Shown here piece after piece: positions 25,572-34,952 of a stretch of 64,000 nucleotides of DNA. Numbering within the stretch: the first letter of the stretch is position 1; each line of letters opens with the position of its first letter. The stretch is from contig JADJJY010000001.1 of assembly GCA_016706275.1 (NCBI GenBank), forward strand, positions 682,001-746,000, written 5' to 3'. The position numbers and the translations under genes are program-made. The notes under the pieces were generated by a model. That model was given only the letters and a program-made list of their open reading frames with translations. It did not search any database and was not told the origin of the DNA. This DNA comes from Chloracidobacterium sp. (lineage in GTDB: Bacteria; Acidobacteriota; Blastocatellia; Pyrinomonadales; Pyrinomonadaceae).

Positions 25572-26581
25572 ATCGCAAGATCAAAGACAGGAGCCACTTT
25601 TCCTACCACGTCGCCTCGCCGATTTTTGATCGGCGATGGTGACAATTCGGCTAGATCATTTACGGTTAGAACACCTAATTGGCGTAATATCTCGACGACT
25701 ATAACAGGCCGTCCGCGATAGTCGTCACCATCGGCGACCTTGAGTGCGATGCCGAGTCCGCTTGGCCATTTTTCGCACGGCAAAACCGCACCGCACCAAA
25801 CGCCGTCGGCTCCGACTTTTGAGATGATCTTGCCGGGGGCGGCTTGCATCAGCATTGTGTCGAGACGTTCGCTGCCGCCGATGAGTTCGGGATACTTCAT
25901 CATTGCCTCGACAATACGGGAACAGGCTTTTTGCGTCGGTTCGGGAAATTTAGACGGCGACATCAGATTGATAAAGCTCGTTGCCATCGCCGTGAGCGGA
26001 ACTGCAAAATTTGGAGCACAACAGCCGTCGATACCCGTGGCGATGCTTTCCTCAGGAAGCTCTGTAAAGTCAGCAATGCATCGCAAAATGCGTTTTTGGA
26101 TACGGTTGTCCGCTTGGTTATAAGTATCGAGGTCGGAACCGATGTGTTTGGCAAACGCCAGCATCGCGGCGTGTTTGCCCGAGCAGTTGTTGTGAAGCTG
26201 TGTCGGCTCCTCGCCAACGCGGAGCATATTTTTAGCGGCGGTTTCGTTAAACGGCATATGCACGCCGCAGCGGAGGTCGGTTTCCGACAAGCCGATCTTT
26301 TCGAGCATACGGCTGGCGAGTTCGACGTGGACATTCTCACCCGAATGCGACGCACATGCCATGGCGACCTTGTCCGCAGTAAAGCCAAACGCATCGGCTG
26401 CTCCGCTGGTGATACAAGGGATCGCCTGAAATGCCTTACAGGCCGAGCGAAAGTATGTAACGTTAGACGGATCGCCAATTGACGCGATCGTGTTCCTTTC
26501 GCCGTTGAGAACAATAATATGGCCAGTGTGAACTGATTCTACCGTTTCACCTCGAATGACTTGGGCTAGTATTTCAGACAT
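25568..26581 (-). CDS. L-asparaginase II family protein (PF06089)
   Basis: Likely hydrolyses asparagine to aspartate and ammonia; family PF06089, unrelated to the classical type I/II fold. The start is ATG 26579-26581 (SEILAQVIRGETVESVHTGH); a longer reading to 26617 runs into a repeat element and is rejected. Conserved blocks: FRSACKAFQAIPCITSGAA (about 50), ACASHSGE (about 85), NNCSGKHAAMLAFA (about 130) and GIDGCCAPNFAVPL (about 185). No signal peptide, so cytoplasmic. The stop codon overlaps the stop of the convergent flavoprotein gene by four bases, leaving no room for a terminator between them. Confidence 0.9.
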   Translation of the reverse strand: MSEILAQVIRGETVESVHTGHIIVLNGERNTIASIGDPSNVTYFRSACKAFQAIPCITSGAADAFGFTADKVAMACASHSGENVHVELASRMLEKIGLSETDLRCGVHMPFNETAAKNMLRVGEEPTQLHNNCSGKHAAMLAFAKHIGSDLDTYNQADNRIQKRILRCIADFTELPEESIATGIDGCCAPNFAVPLTAMATSFINLMSPSKFPEPTQKACSRIVEAMMKYPELIGGSERLDTMLMQAAPGKIISKVGADGVWCGAVLPCEKWPSGLGIALKVADGDDYRGRPVIVVEILRQLGVLTVNDLAELSPSPIKNRRGDVVGKVAPVFDLAI

Positions 26582-26591
26582 AAGAAAATTT

Positions 26592-26690
26592 AACCACAGA
26601 TAAACACGGATGGACACAGATCTAAAGAGGTAAAGCGTATCTGTTCAGAAAATCTTTGTTTATCTGTGTCCATCTGTAGATAAACTATTT
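26592..26690. repeat. Hairpin-forming CCACAGAT-type repeat element
   Basis: The left arm contains AACCACAGATAAACACGGAT followed by GGACACAGAT; the right arm contains the inverse. The exact core is GATGGACACAGAT (26609-26621) against ATCTGTGTCCATC (26662-26674), with imperfect pairing outside (GATAAAC/GTTTATC). It fills the asparaginase-recN gap from just upstream of the asparaginase ATG to the recN stop. This word type is a frequent intergenic repeat in environmental bacteria. Confidence 0.65.
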
Positions 26691-28355
26691 CGCTGAGGCC
26701 AGCATTACGCGTGCGTTTTCGCGGGCTTGGTCCGTAATTTGCTCGCCGGCGAGCATTCGTGCGATCTCCTCGACCTGTTCGGCTTGCGTCAGGGCACGAG
26801 CTTTAACCAATGTGCGTCCGCTTACCGTTTCTTTTTCGACGATGAAATGATGATCTGCAAGCGATGCGATCTGCGGTTGATGGGTAACGCACAAAACTTG
26901 CTGCGTCGCGGCCAGCGATTTGAGTTTGCGGCCGACTGCCTCGGCTACGCGGCCGCCGATGCCGACGTCGACCTCATCAAAGACAGAGGTTTTTTTGATA
27001 TCGTCCGAATGTGAAACTGTCTTAACGACGAGCATCAGCCGCGAAGCCTCGCCGCCGGACGCGACCCGCACAAGCGGTTTTGGCGACTCGCCCGGATTGG
27101 CTGAAAAGTAAAACTCGACGCTGTCAAAGCCCTTAGCGGTGAACGAGCTATCCGCTTCACCCGCCTCGATCCGAACCTCAAAACAGGCGTTTTCCATCGC
27201 GACAGCTTTTAGGTTTTCCTCGACAGTTTTTTCGAATTTAGCTGCCGCAGTTTTTCGAGCTTTGTGCAATTCCGACGCCTGACGGACATACGCATCACGC
27301 AGCTCGGCGAGTTTTTTGTTTAGCTCCTCTTCGCGAAATTCGGCGGTCTCGATATTCTGCAGACGTGATTCTGACACGGTGAGATGCTCGAGCACCGCAT
27401 CGATCGAATCGCCGTATTTACGTTTTAGGCGCGTGATCTCGGCAAGCCGGTTTTCGATCTCATTTAGCCGCTCAGGCGAAAATTCCAAATGCGAGCGAAA
27501 CCCGCGCACCTCATTAGCCAGATCGTCGATCACGGCACGGGCAGCCTTAAGGCCCTCGGCGTATTCGGCAAAGCGTGATTCGAATGCGGAAAGCTCGGTG
27601 ATCTTTCGCTCGGCCTTTTCGAGCGTCACAGCGGTCGATTGCGGGTCGTCGTAGAGCAGGTCAAACGCCTCGCCGCTCAGGGACGTGAGCTTTTCGACAT
27701 TGTTAAGCCTCAGCTTTTCTTCCTCAAGCTCGACGTCCTCACCTGCCTGCAAACCCGCCGCTTTAATTTCATTCGTCTGAAAACGCAGGATATCTAGGAG
27801 CTGTAACTTTTCAGCCGTGTCTTTTTCGAGCGATGCGATCTCGGCCTTTACGGCTGACCAAGCGGCGAACGCAGCGGCCACCTTTTCTTTCAGCGACTCT
27901 ACAGTCGCAAAATCGTCGAGCAGCTCGATATGATTTTCGACATCGTAAAGTGCGGCCTGTTCGCCTTGGCCGTGGATGTCGACGAGTAAGGCACCGATGC
28001 TTTTGAGAAAACCCTGTGTAACGAGATGGCCGTTGATGAACACACGATTTTTGCCGGTCAGCGACAACTCTCGGCGGATGATCATTTCGTCACTGATCTC
28101 GACACCGCTGCCGTCGAGCATCGCACGCAATTCGTCACCGATATCGACTGCGAAAAGCCCCTCGATCGCCGCCGCTTGCTCACCCTCTTTGATCAGATCA
28201 TTTGAAACGCGTTCGCCCGTCAGGGCCCCGAGACTATCGACGATGATCGATTTGCCGGAGCCGGTCTCGCCGGTCAATAGATTTAACCCCTCGCCAAATT
28301 CGATGGCGAGTTCGTCTATCAGCGCGATATTTTTGATCTTGAGCAGTGACAGCAT
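26685..28355 (-). CDS. recN: DNA repair ATPase RecN
   Basis: SMC-like protein of double-strand-break repair, 556 residues, the normal family length. Walker A GETGSGKS (about residue 30) follows IALIDELAIEFGEGLNLL; the centre (about 160-370) is coiled coil with the short hinge typical of RecN; the ABC signature VASGGEASRLMLV (about 445) and the D-loop FDEVDVGIGGRVAEAVG (about 467) complete the C-terminal lobe. Cytoplasmic/nucleoid. Fourteen bases separate it from the upstream M14 peptidase gene on the same strand, which might drive its transcription; no SOS box was recognised. Confidence 0.95.
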   Translation of the reverse strand: MLSLLKIKNIALIDELAIEFGEGLNLLTGETGSGKSIIVDSLGALTGERVSNDLIKEGEQAAAIEGLFAVDIGDELRAMLDGSGVEISDEMIIRRELSLTGKNRVFINGHLVTQGFLKSIGALLVDIHGQGEQAALYDVENHIELLDDFATVESLKEKVAAAFAAWSAVKAEIASLEKDTAEKLQLLDILRFQTNEIKAAGLQAGEDVELEEEKLRLNNVEKLTSLSGEAFDLLYDDPQSTAVTLEKAERKITELSAFESRFAEYAEGLKAARAVIDDLANEVRGFRSHLEFSPERLNEIENRLAEITRLKRKYGDSIDAVLEHLTVSESRLQNIETAEFREEELNKKLAELRDAYVRQASELHKARKTAAAKFEKTVEENLKAVAMENACFEVRIEAGEADSSFTAKGFDSVEFYFSANPGESPKPLVRVASGGEASRLMLVVKTVSHSDDIKKTSVFDEVDVGIGGRVAEAVGRKLKSLAATQQVLCVTHQPQIASLADHHFIVEKETVSGRTLVKARALTQAEQVEEIARMLAGEQITDQARENARVMLASAK

Positions 28356-28369
28356 TTCTATTCAAAAGA

Positions 28370-29692
28370 TCAAGGGCGGCGGCGGGGCACTAATTTTTCT
28401 CCCTTTGCCCATTTTCCGGCAGAGAAAACTGCATCCGGCGGAAACTGTTTTTCGAGCTCTGTGGACGTCCAATCGATGACCCGGTCTTTTTTATAAAAGA
28501 GCAGCTCGGCCATCTCGCCGCTCTTTGTCCTGCCAAATCGCTGGGCGACGTAAAAGCTGCTCGCGTCATACTCCTCCAGCCCGGTTAGATTTCGCATATC
28601 TCCGACACCCCGGATCTTTGTCGAATTTAGAAAGCTAGCACGGCGGCGTTCGGCCACGGCCGCAATGTCGCCCACCATCATTTGTGTCATCTCGCCCGTT
28701 TTTACGATCGTCGCCGAGCGAAAAATGAGATCGACGAGCCCCCCGGAGGTGTTCTCAGGCAGATTGACATAAATTGAGGGGTCTTGCGTTTTTTCGCTGC
28801 CGGTCGCGATCGAATTTAGCGCGGTCAAAAACGCGATAAAATTCATCTTGACCAGATACATCTCGTCCTTGCCATAAAGAGCTCCGGTCTCGATCAGAAT
28901 AGTCGGTGTTCCCCAAGCCGAAAAGTTATCGCCAAAGGCAGTCGGGGCCCACTCGTCCCCGTAGCGTCCGATATGGCCGGGGATAAATTTTTGCAGAGCC
29001 GTAACCATTGCAGATGCAACGCGCTTATTCCGCTCGTGGCCCTCATTGGTTGTCTTTGCGGCATCGCCAAAAACGACTAGGAAAGAAATTGAAGCCTGAC
29101 GACGTGTTGGGCCAACGGTGGTTAGAGACTGTTGATTATGCAGATTAAAACCGATAGCGGGCGACCAGTTGTCGCGTAGCATTTTTAACAAACGTGCCTC
29201 CGGCGTTTTTAGGTCGACGGCGTCTCGATTGATGTCGATGCCCTGTAGATTACGCCGCTGGTACAGCTCTTGGCCGTCGGGGTTTAGCATCGGCACGGCA
29301 CGAATCGTCATAGTTTCACCAAGTTTTTTTACCCAGTTTTTATCTTTGTGCGTTTGCAGAAAGGCGAACATGTCTATTAGCGACGATGTCGCTGTCGGTT
29401 CGTCGCCGTGCATCTGCGACCACATCATCACTTTGAGCGGGCCGGTTCCCCACTCGACCTGATAGATCTCTCGGCTGGCGTTTGAAAATCCTACCTGCTC
29501 GACCTTAACCCCCAGGCCTTTGAGTTTTTCGAGATATTTCTTGAGGTCAGTGTGACGGACGTCGGACGGAAAGATGGTTGAGATATGGTGTTTATCCCAA
29601 CTTTCCGCAAGGTCCTCGGCGGTTTGTGAATAGACGCTCATTGATAAGGCTATCGCCAGTAAAAGTATCGAAAAAATTTGCCGCATACTCAT
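28370..29692 (-). CDS. Secreted M14-family zinc carboxypeptidase
   Basis: Exported 440-residue peptidase; signal peptide about residues 1-22 (MSVYS, then QTAEDL). Metal ligands: MWSQMHGDEPTATS supplies the HxxE pair (about residue 95) and GFNLHNQQS the third His (about 180). The general base Glu is in TILIETGALYG (about 265). M14 enzymes remove C-terminal residues from peptides or cleave peptidoglycan stems. A C-terminal extension of about 130 residues without known motifs follows the catalytic domain. Context (RecN, glycosyltransferase) gives no functional clue. Confidence 0.9.
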   Translation of the reverse strand: MSMRQIFSILLLAIALSMSVYSQTAEDLAESWDKHHISTIFPSDVRHTDLKKYLEKLKGLGVKVEQVGFSNASREIYQVEWGTGPLKVMMWSQMHGDEPTATSSLIDMFAFLQTHKDKNWVKKLGETMTIRAVPMLNPDGQELYQRRNLQGIDINRDAVDLKTPEARLLKMLRDNWSPAIGFNLHNQQSLTTVGPTRRQASISFLVVFGDAAKTTNEGHERNKRVASAMVTALQKFIPGHIGRYGDEWAPTAFGDNFSAWGTPTILIETGALYGKDEMYLVKMNFIAFLTALNSIATGSEKTQDPSIYVNLPENTSGGLVDLIFRSATIVKTGEMTQMMVGDIAAVAERRRASFLNSTKIRGVGDMRNLTGLEEYDASSFYVAQRFGRTKSGEMAELLFYKKDRVIDWTSTELEKQFPPDAVFSAGKWAKGEKLVPRRRP

Positions 29693-29751
29693 AAGATAAA
29701 CCGAATCTTAGATTTACGGCAAGGTTAGCGGGATGCCCGGAGATACGTTTT

Positions 29752-30852
29752 TTACCGCTCAAGTAATTTGCTGTATAAATTCTCTGTCGCATCGACCATT
29801 GCCGCAAGGCCAAATTTTTCGTGGGCAATGACTTTTAGCCCCTCACCGAGCAAGAGACGCTTGTCGGGATTCGCTAGAAACCAGGATATCTTTGCCGCGA
29901 GAGCTAAAGGGTCGCGGATCGGAACAAGGGCGTTATCATCGATCATTAACTCTTTCGCACCGTCGGTCGCCGTCGCTATGACAGGACAGCCGGACGCCAT
30001 CGCGTCGAGAATTGCGAGCCCAAAGCTTTCCGAATGTGACGGTGAGACAAAAATGTCAGCTGCCGCCAGCAGAGGCCGAATGTCATCGACCCAATCGAGC
30101 CAAAGAAAGTTTGACTCCATTCCGAGTACCCGCACGAGTCGCTTAAGCTCACGGCGAAACTTTTGATCGATCGAGTTATCCTTACCCGCAATGACAAATC
30201 GCGCGTCGGGGCGTTGTTTAACGACCTCATTTGCTGCGAGTACAAAATCACGCTGGCCTTTTAATACCTTTAGCTCGCCTAGTGTAACGATAAGAGGATC
30301 ATTCATGGGGATCGAATGCAAAGATCGAAACTCCGCAGCGATCTCAGCTTTATTAGTGTTGTTCCCGATGTTTAGGTCGATACCGTTTGGGATCAGATGG
30401 ATCTTCTCTTTCGGAAATATCCGCATCAATTGATCACCCACCGCAGACGAAACTGCGATGGCGGCGTCGACATTGCGCAGGGCAAATCGATGAAACGATT
30501 TCATAGGAAACATTACATGTCTGGTTAGCACCAGCCGGACATCTTTTGCCGAGCGGGCCGCGACACCCGCGGCGAGATAGTCGCGAGCGACGTGTGCGTG
30601 GATCAGGTCGATCTTGTGCTCGTCGATAAATCGCACGATCTTTTTTGTGCTAAACATCCCAAACGAATTGCGGATCGACACATGCAAAAAATTTTCAGCG
30701 GGCAAAAAATCAAGCCTGTCCTGCCACTCGTTTGACGGCCTTAACGCCACAAAAACATCGTGACTGCGAGCGGTCAACTCGCGGCACAGATCAACCAGAT
30801 GCCGCTCGCCGCCGCCAAATGTCTTTGCAGATGATATTTGCAGGATCTTCAC
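29752..30852 (-). CDS. Glycosyltransferase family 4
   Basis: Retaining GT-B glycosyltransferase of 366 residues, cytoplasmic face of the membrane. The N-terminal acceptor domain starts ILQISSAKTFGGGERHLVDLC, where GGxxR/H is typical of GT4. The C-terminal donor domain has LGELKVLKGQRDFVLAA and the EX7E segment SPSHSESFGLAILDAMASG, with both glutamates present. The start is GTG 30850-30852. The product is probably a lipopolysaccharide or exopolysaccharide sugar; it is not in a polysaccharide cluster, so acceptor and donor cannot be given. Confidence 0.9.
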   Translation of the reverse strand: MKILQISSAKTFGGGERHLVDLCRELTARSHDVFVALRPSNEWQDRLDFLPAENFLHVSIRNSFGMFSTKKIVRFIDEHKIDLIHAHVARDYLAAGVAARSAKDVRLVLTRHVMFPMKSFHRFALRNVDAAIAVSSAVGDQLMRIFPKEKIHLIPNGIDLNIGNNTNKAEIAAEFRSLHSIPMNDPLIVTLGELKVLKGQRDFVLAANEVVKQRPDARFVIAGKDNSIDQKFRRELKRLVRVLGMESNFLWLDWVDDIRPLLAAADIFVSPSHSESFGLAILDAMASGCPVIATATDGAKELMIDDNALVPIRDPLALAAKISWFLANPDKRLLLGEGLKVIAHEKFGLAAMVDATENLYSKLLER

Positions 30853-30902
30853 CTTTGCAGTTTAAACAATATGCCTAAACAACAAAAGAAAGCAGGTTTA
30901 TT

Positions 30903-30933
30903 AAAAAAAGGCCCGTTTCAATTGAAACGGGCC
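30903..30933 (-). terminator. Rho-independent terminator of the TonB receptor gene
   Basis: A perfect 24-bp palindrome (GGCCCGTTTCAA/TTGAAACGGGCC, 30910-30933) is followed on the minus strand by seven T residues, 29 bases after the receptor stop codon. Confidence 0.8.
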
Positions 30934-30961
30934 TAAAGCGATAAGTAATGACGGTTGAGTC

Positions 30962-33900
30962 TTACTTATTAAAGATATAACGAATGCCCAACTGAATCCG
31001 ATATACGTCGGACTGAGTCGGATTTCGTTGATACGAGGTGGACTGTAAACTTCCACTTATTGTTCGCATACAATAGTTAACCGCAGTCGTCACAGATCCA
31101 GTTGGCCTACAGGTCGCCGTACCACTCGTGCTGGTAACGATCAGCGGCTGAGTCGAGGTGAACGACTGGAAACTGCCCCAGTTCTTGTTGAGCAGGTTTC
31201 CAAAGTTGAGGATATCCATTCGGAACTGGAATTTCTGTACGCTGTTTTTTACCTTAAAGAACAGATCCTGCGAAACGCTAAAATCAGCTCTCGATACATA
31301 CGGCAAGAAAGCCGCACCGCGAGCCGCATACTTACCCCTATTCTTAGATAGATAAGGATCCTGATTAATAAGCGCATCCCACGCAGCCGCCTGTTGTGCT
31401 GGAGTGAAAACAACTACGTTTGCCGAGGTGGTGATCGTTCCGAAATTCATTTCGGAAACATCTTTCGGAATGTAGATCAGGTCGTTGGTCCCACCGTCAC
31501 CATTAACGTCCGCGCTAAAGAGGTAGCTACCGTTACCACCGATTCTGCGTTCCCAAAACATCGAAACAGTTGTACCACCAAACTTAAAGTAGTCTTTGTG
31601 ATACGATGCCGTCACAAAAAGACGATGCTTTTGATTAGAACCGCTTAAGCCAATACCCGGATTATTGGGGTCTCCAGAATGTGCGTTATTCTGCCATGTT
31701 CCGGCGGCGATCGATCCTGGATCGACGGTATTTCTAGCTTCGCCGTAGCTGTAGGCTCCCTTAACAAACAGCCCGTTTGAAAAAGGTTTTTCAAGAGTAA
31801 ATGAGGCATTCCACTGTTTGCCTACGCTTTGGTTTTTGAGAACAACCGCAGTTGAGATGTTCGTGTTGATCCTATTTGAGTTTGTTCCAACCCATCGAGG
31901 TCTAGAGTCAACACCGGTAAACGCACCGGTTGGGACCGGAAGATTGGCATTAATATAGTACATGCCGTTAACGTCTTTCGTGTAGATGTACTCAGCCCCG
32001 GCGACTAAGCCAAAGGGAATCCTTACATCAACTGCACCGCTGGTACGCCAGATCTGCGGAAACTTGAAGGTAGGTTCCGTAAGAGCAAGAGCATACGATG
32101 CCGCAGGCAAGCCAGTAGCGGGCTGTTTCCATCTCGACGTATTAGGGTCAAATGGTCTCGTGGTTCCCGTGGTGTCTTCGAAACCTGTCAGCAATCCGTT
32201 ATTGCCGATCTGGTTAGAGATCCAAACATATGCAGGGCGAGCGGTAAATATGCCTGTTCCGCCACGAACCTGAATGCGACCGCTCTTAAGCGGATTCCAG
32301 TTGAAACCTACTCTAGGCGACCAAAGTATGTTCGCGCCAGGCAGATTTTGGGTTTTGTATTGAACCGCCGCACCCTTTTCGTCTCTAAACGTTAGAGCAT
32401 TTGCTGCAGGATTGGTAAATCCCGTCGGAGCAAAGAACGGGACGTCCATTCTGAGACCGTAGGTAAGTGAAAAATTGTCTTTCACCTTCCACGTGTCCTG
32501 ACCGTAAGCCCCTATGTACCAAACTTTGAGTGGCTGTAGTGGTTTTTCAAGGCCCGGGATATTCGACCACGCAACCTGGACACGGTGACTGACAGGTGAG
32601 GTTACTCGAGCAGGGTTAGCTAAATAACCGTTCGCATCTGTATACCAATCAGCCAAAGAGTTATAGACATAAACACTCTGAGCGCCCTGGAAGAAAACAT
32701 TTTCCGATCTGTAACGTTCAACACTAACGCCGGCAGCAAACGTGTGCGATCCACGGTAAAAAGTCAGATTGTCCTGGATCTGAAACGTTGTGTAACGAAG
32801 CTCATTATTAGGTGTGAATGGCTCGTAACCAAACGAAGTGTAGACCGAGCCGGAGTCCAATATATCAACGAACGGAAAAAATTTCCCCGGTGAATCACGG
32901 CTTTCATCCTGTTTGGTAAAGCCGACGATCAAACTATTTGCGATCTGATTGCCAAAGGTTGAGGTCCATTCACCAACCGTCGAGTCAATATTCTCGAGGA
33001 TCTTATAGTTAGAGTTCTGGAAGTTCAAACCAGTCAGGCTTGAACGCCGGTTACCAAACCCGAGCGACGAAGAATTTGAAACAAGAACATCTGTGTCGGA
33101 TCGAAGCCGAACATATCGAAGGCTGAAACGATTTGTGGAATTGATGTTGTAGTCACTTCTAACCAGCCATTTTTGGGCTGGCGTTTGAGAGCTGTAGCCC
33201 TGATAGGGGCCCGTCGCATAACCAAAATTGGTTGCCAAATATGTGCTCAACGCGTCAAGGTCGGACGCAAGAACACGCGTTGTGTTGCCCGAAGGAGTAA
33301 TACTTGTCGACGTTCTGGCAACAAAATTAGTTGCCGGCGAAGTTAGTGCTTCGTTCTCGTAGCTGACAAAAAAGAAAAGTTTGTTCTTTCCCGAAATGAA
33401 AGCCGGGCCATTGTTCTCGCCAAAATTAAAGAAAGGCATCGGGCCGCCGACGCGAAATCCGTAGTTTTTATAATCGAATACACCAGGGTTAAATGCTACA
33501 CCTTTAGTCTCTTTACCGACCAGACTTGGCTTACGGAAAAGATAATAGACTGAGCCGTTGAACGAGTTTGTGCCGCTCTTGGTGACGGTGTTGATACCGG
33601 CTCCGACAAAGTTACCTTGTCGAACATCGTATGGGGCGACAGTTACCTGAAGCTCTTCGATAGCATCAAGCGAAATAGGCGAGACGTTGGTTCGGCTGCC
33701 GGGTTGACCGTCAGTACCCAATCCGAAAGAACTGTTAAAGCTCGACCCATCAACCGTGATGTTGTTTAGTCGGCTGTCGGCACCCGCAAACGAGTTACCG
33801 CTTGCTTGAGGCGTTAGTCTTGTAAAATCGCTGATCTGGCGGGCAATGGTTGGTAAGGTCGAGATACCATCGCTTGTAACCGACGTCGCGGCACCTGTTC

Positions 33901-34294
33901 GAACTTCGCTAAAGATCGCGTCGTTTGTAACAGTTACTACCTCGTCGATCGCTGTGCTCAACGCAAAGTTGACAGAAGTTGAGTTACCTAAACTGATCTG
34001 TAGATTGTCGCGGGTCTGTTCTTTAAAACCGGCCTGCATCACCTTGACAGTATAAGGGCCACCGACACGCATGCCCGGTAGGGCATAACGGCCTGAGTCA
34101 TTAGAGACGGATGAATAGACCGTGCCTGAGGGTACGTGGGTAGCCTCAATATTAGCTCCGGCAACAGGCTTCCCCTGCGCGTCGGTGACGGTTCCGATGA
34201 TCTCGGATGTCGTAACCTGAGCTGAAACGGTTACTGAAACGATGGTGGCGAATACTAGAGCCAGCATCGATCGCATAATATTTTTATTTGTCAT
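30962..34294 (-). CDS. Oar-type TonB-dependent outer-membrane receptor
   Basis: Outer-membrane barrel protein of 1110 residues. ATG 34292-34294 is chosen because AAAGAGG lies 8 bases upstream; a reading nine codons longer has no such site. The signal peptide ends at about residue 26 (VSVTVSA, then QVTTSE). Residues about 27-110 are a carboxypeptidase-regulatory-like domain (GTVTDAQGKPVAGANIEATH), followed by a plug (about 125-250; SRLNNITVDGSSFNSSFG) and a long barrel ending in an aromatic-rich last strand (YRIQLGIRYIFNK). This architecture is the Oar/OmpA-related group that is strongly expanded in Acidobacteriota and is thought to import large carbohydrates or peptides. No SusD partner or TonB gene is adjacent. 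It is followed by a strong terminator. Confidence 0.92.
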   Translation of the reverse strand: MTNKNIMRSMLALVFATIVSVTVSAQVTTSEIIGTVTDAQGKPVAGANIEATHVPSGTVYSSVSNDSGRYALPGMRVGGPYTVKVMQAGFKEQTRDNLQISLGNSTSVNFALSTAIDEVVTVTNDAIFSEVRTGAATSVTSDGISTLPTIARQISDFTRLTPQASGNSFAGADSRLNNITVDGSSFNSSFGLGTDGQPGSRTNVSPISLDAIEELQVTVAPYDVRQGNFVGAGINTVTKSGTNSFNGSVYYLFRKPSLVGKETKGVAFNPGVFDYKNYGFRVGGPMPFFNFGENNGPAFISGKNKLFFFVSYENEALTSPATNFVARTSTSITPSGNTTRVLASDLDALSTYLATNFGYATGPYQGYSSQTPAQKWLVRSDYNINSTNRFSLRYVRLRSDTDVLVSNSSSLGFGNRRSSLTGLNFQNSNYKILENIDSTVGEWTSTFGNQIANSLIVGFTKQDESRDSPGKFFPFVDILDSGSVYTSFGYEPFTPNNELRYTTFQIQDNLTFYRGSHTFAAGVSVERYRSENVFFQGAQSVYVYNSLADWYTDANGYLANPARVTSPVSHRVQVAWSNIPGLEKPLQPLKVWYIGAYGQDTWKVKDNFSLTYGLRMDVPFFAPTGFTNPAANALTFRDEKGAAVQYKTQNLPGANILWSPRVGFNWNPLKSGRIQVRGGTGIFTARPAYVWISNQIGNNGLLTGFEDTTGTTRPFDPNTSRWKQPATGLPAASYALALTEPTFKFPQIWRTSGAVDVRIPFGLVAGAEYIYTKDVNGMYYINANLPVPTGAFTGVDSRPRWVGTNSNRINTNISTAVVLKNQSVGKQWNASFTLEKPFSNGLFVKGAYSYGEARNTVDPGSIAAGTWQNNAHSGDPNNPGIGLSGSNQKHRLFVTASYHKDYFKFGGTTVSMFWERRIGGNGSYLFSADVNGDGGTNDLIYIPKDVSEMNFGTITTSANVVVFTPAQQAAAWDALINQDPYLSKNRGKYAARGAAFLPYVSRADFSVSQDLFFKVKNSVQKFQFRMDILNFGNLLNKNWGSFQSFTSTQPLIVTSTSGTATCRPTGSVTTAVNYCMRTISGSLQSTSYQRNPTQSDVYRIQLGIRYIFNK

Positions 34295-34654
34295 TTTTGA
34301 CCTCTTTAATTTGATTTTCAAAAAGCATTATTGCTGTTTTTACTTAAAAAACACCGATCTATTTCGGTTTTTGGATTTTTGTCTTAATTTTCGGATTTTG
34401 TGAATAAAACGATATTACTTTTTGTCTGGAAACACAAGGCAACATCGCCTCTGAAAAATGTATATAACACAGTAATTACTTAGGTCTTGAGCATTGTATA
34501 GAGCATAAAATCACTAATTGCCCAAAACGAAAATTCACAAATACGAACTTACGCTTTGAATAAGGCAAATCAAGTTCCGCAATCGCAAATAAGGATGGTC
34601 TCATGGTGCTTGAACTAATGCCTGAACTAAGTGTAAATTCTTTGTGAATTTAGA

Positions 34655-34740
34655 AGCACCCCGCGACTCGTGACGCGGCAACTTAGCGATGCGGCCAGGC
34701 GGTGTTTATGTTTGGTTCAGAGCGAAACCGGCTGAAAGAC
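34655..34740 (+). ncRNA. Candidate structured RNA island upstream of the PilZ-like gene
   Basis: CACC (from 34657) can pair with GGTG (to 34704), enclosing a CCGCG/CGCGG stem (34661-34678), and the following GGTTC/GAAACC (34714-34728) can form another helix. The segment is far richer in G and C than the surrounding 600 bases. It does not match the conserved cores of the cyclic-di-GMP, TPP, cobalamin or SAM riboswitches as I know them. The strand is uncertain; it could equally be the leader of the TonB receptor. Confidence 0.25.
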
Positions 34741-34849
34741 CCTACCTTTTGTAATATTTTTTGTTACAAAAGTGTAAAGAAATGTAAACGCGGGGCAACT
34801 CTATCGCTAAAGTCTTTAGATTCTGTGCTTTAGTGTTTTTCTTCAAAAC

Positions 34850-34878
34850 TTGACTTTTTTGTAATAATAGACTACATT
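34850..34878 (+). promoter_or_regulatory. Sigma70-like promoter for the PilZ-like gene
   Basis: TTGACT (34850-34855), 17-base spacer, TACATT (34873-34878), about 75 bases before the ATG at 34953. Confidence 0.45.
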
Positions 34879-34952
34879 TATGACGCATTTTACTTTTACG
34901 GGACAATTTCGTGGTGTAAATGCGTATTTATAGTTCTAATAAGGGGAATTAA

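Larger units (their letters stand above)
34295..34952. other. 658-bp AT-rich intergenic region between divergent genes
   Basis: Leader and promoter space for the TonB receptor (minus) and the PilZ-like gene (plus). It is AT-rich and rich in stops in all frames. It holds a GC-rich, structure-prone island (34655-34740), a 9-bp hairpin CTTTTGTAA/TTACAAAAG (34746-34754 and 34764-34772) and a promoter-like pair at 34850-34878. I found no tRNA or known riboswitch consensus. Confidence 0.7.

Noticed and set aside
25844..26482. 212-codon plus-strand frame over the asparaginase gene
   Set aside because: Antisense shadow of a gene with clear PF06089 motifs.
34640..34740. Cyclic-di-GMP riboswitch upstream of the PilZ-like gene
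   Set aside because: The conserved core words of the GEMM-I and GEMM-II classes are not present in either strand; only a generic structured candidate is kept.
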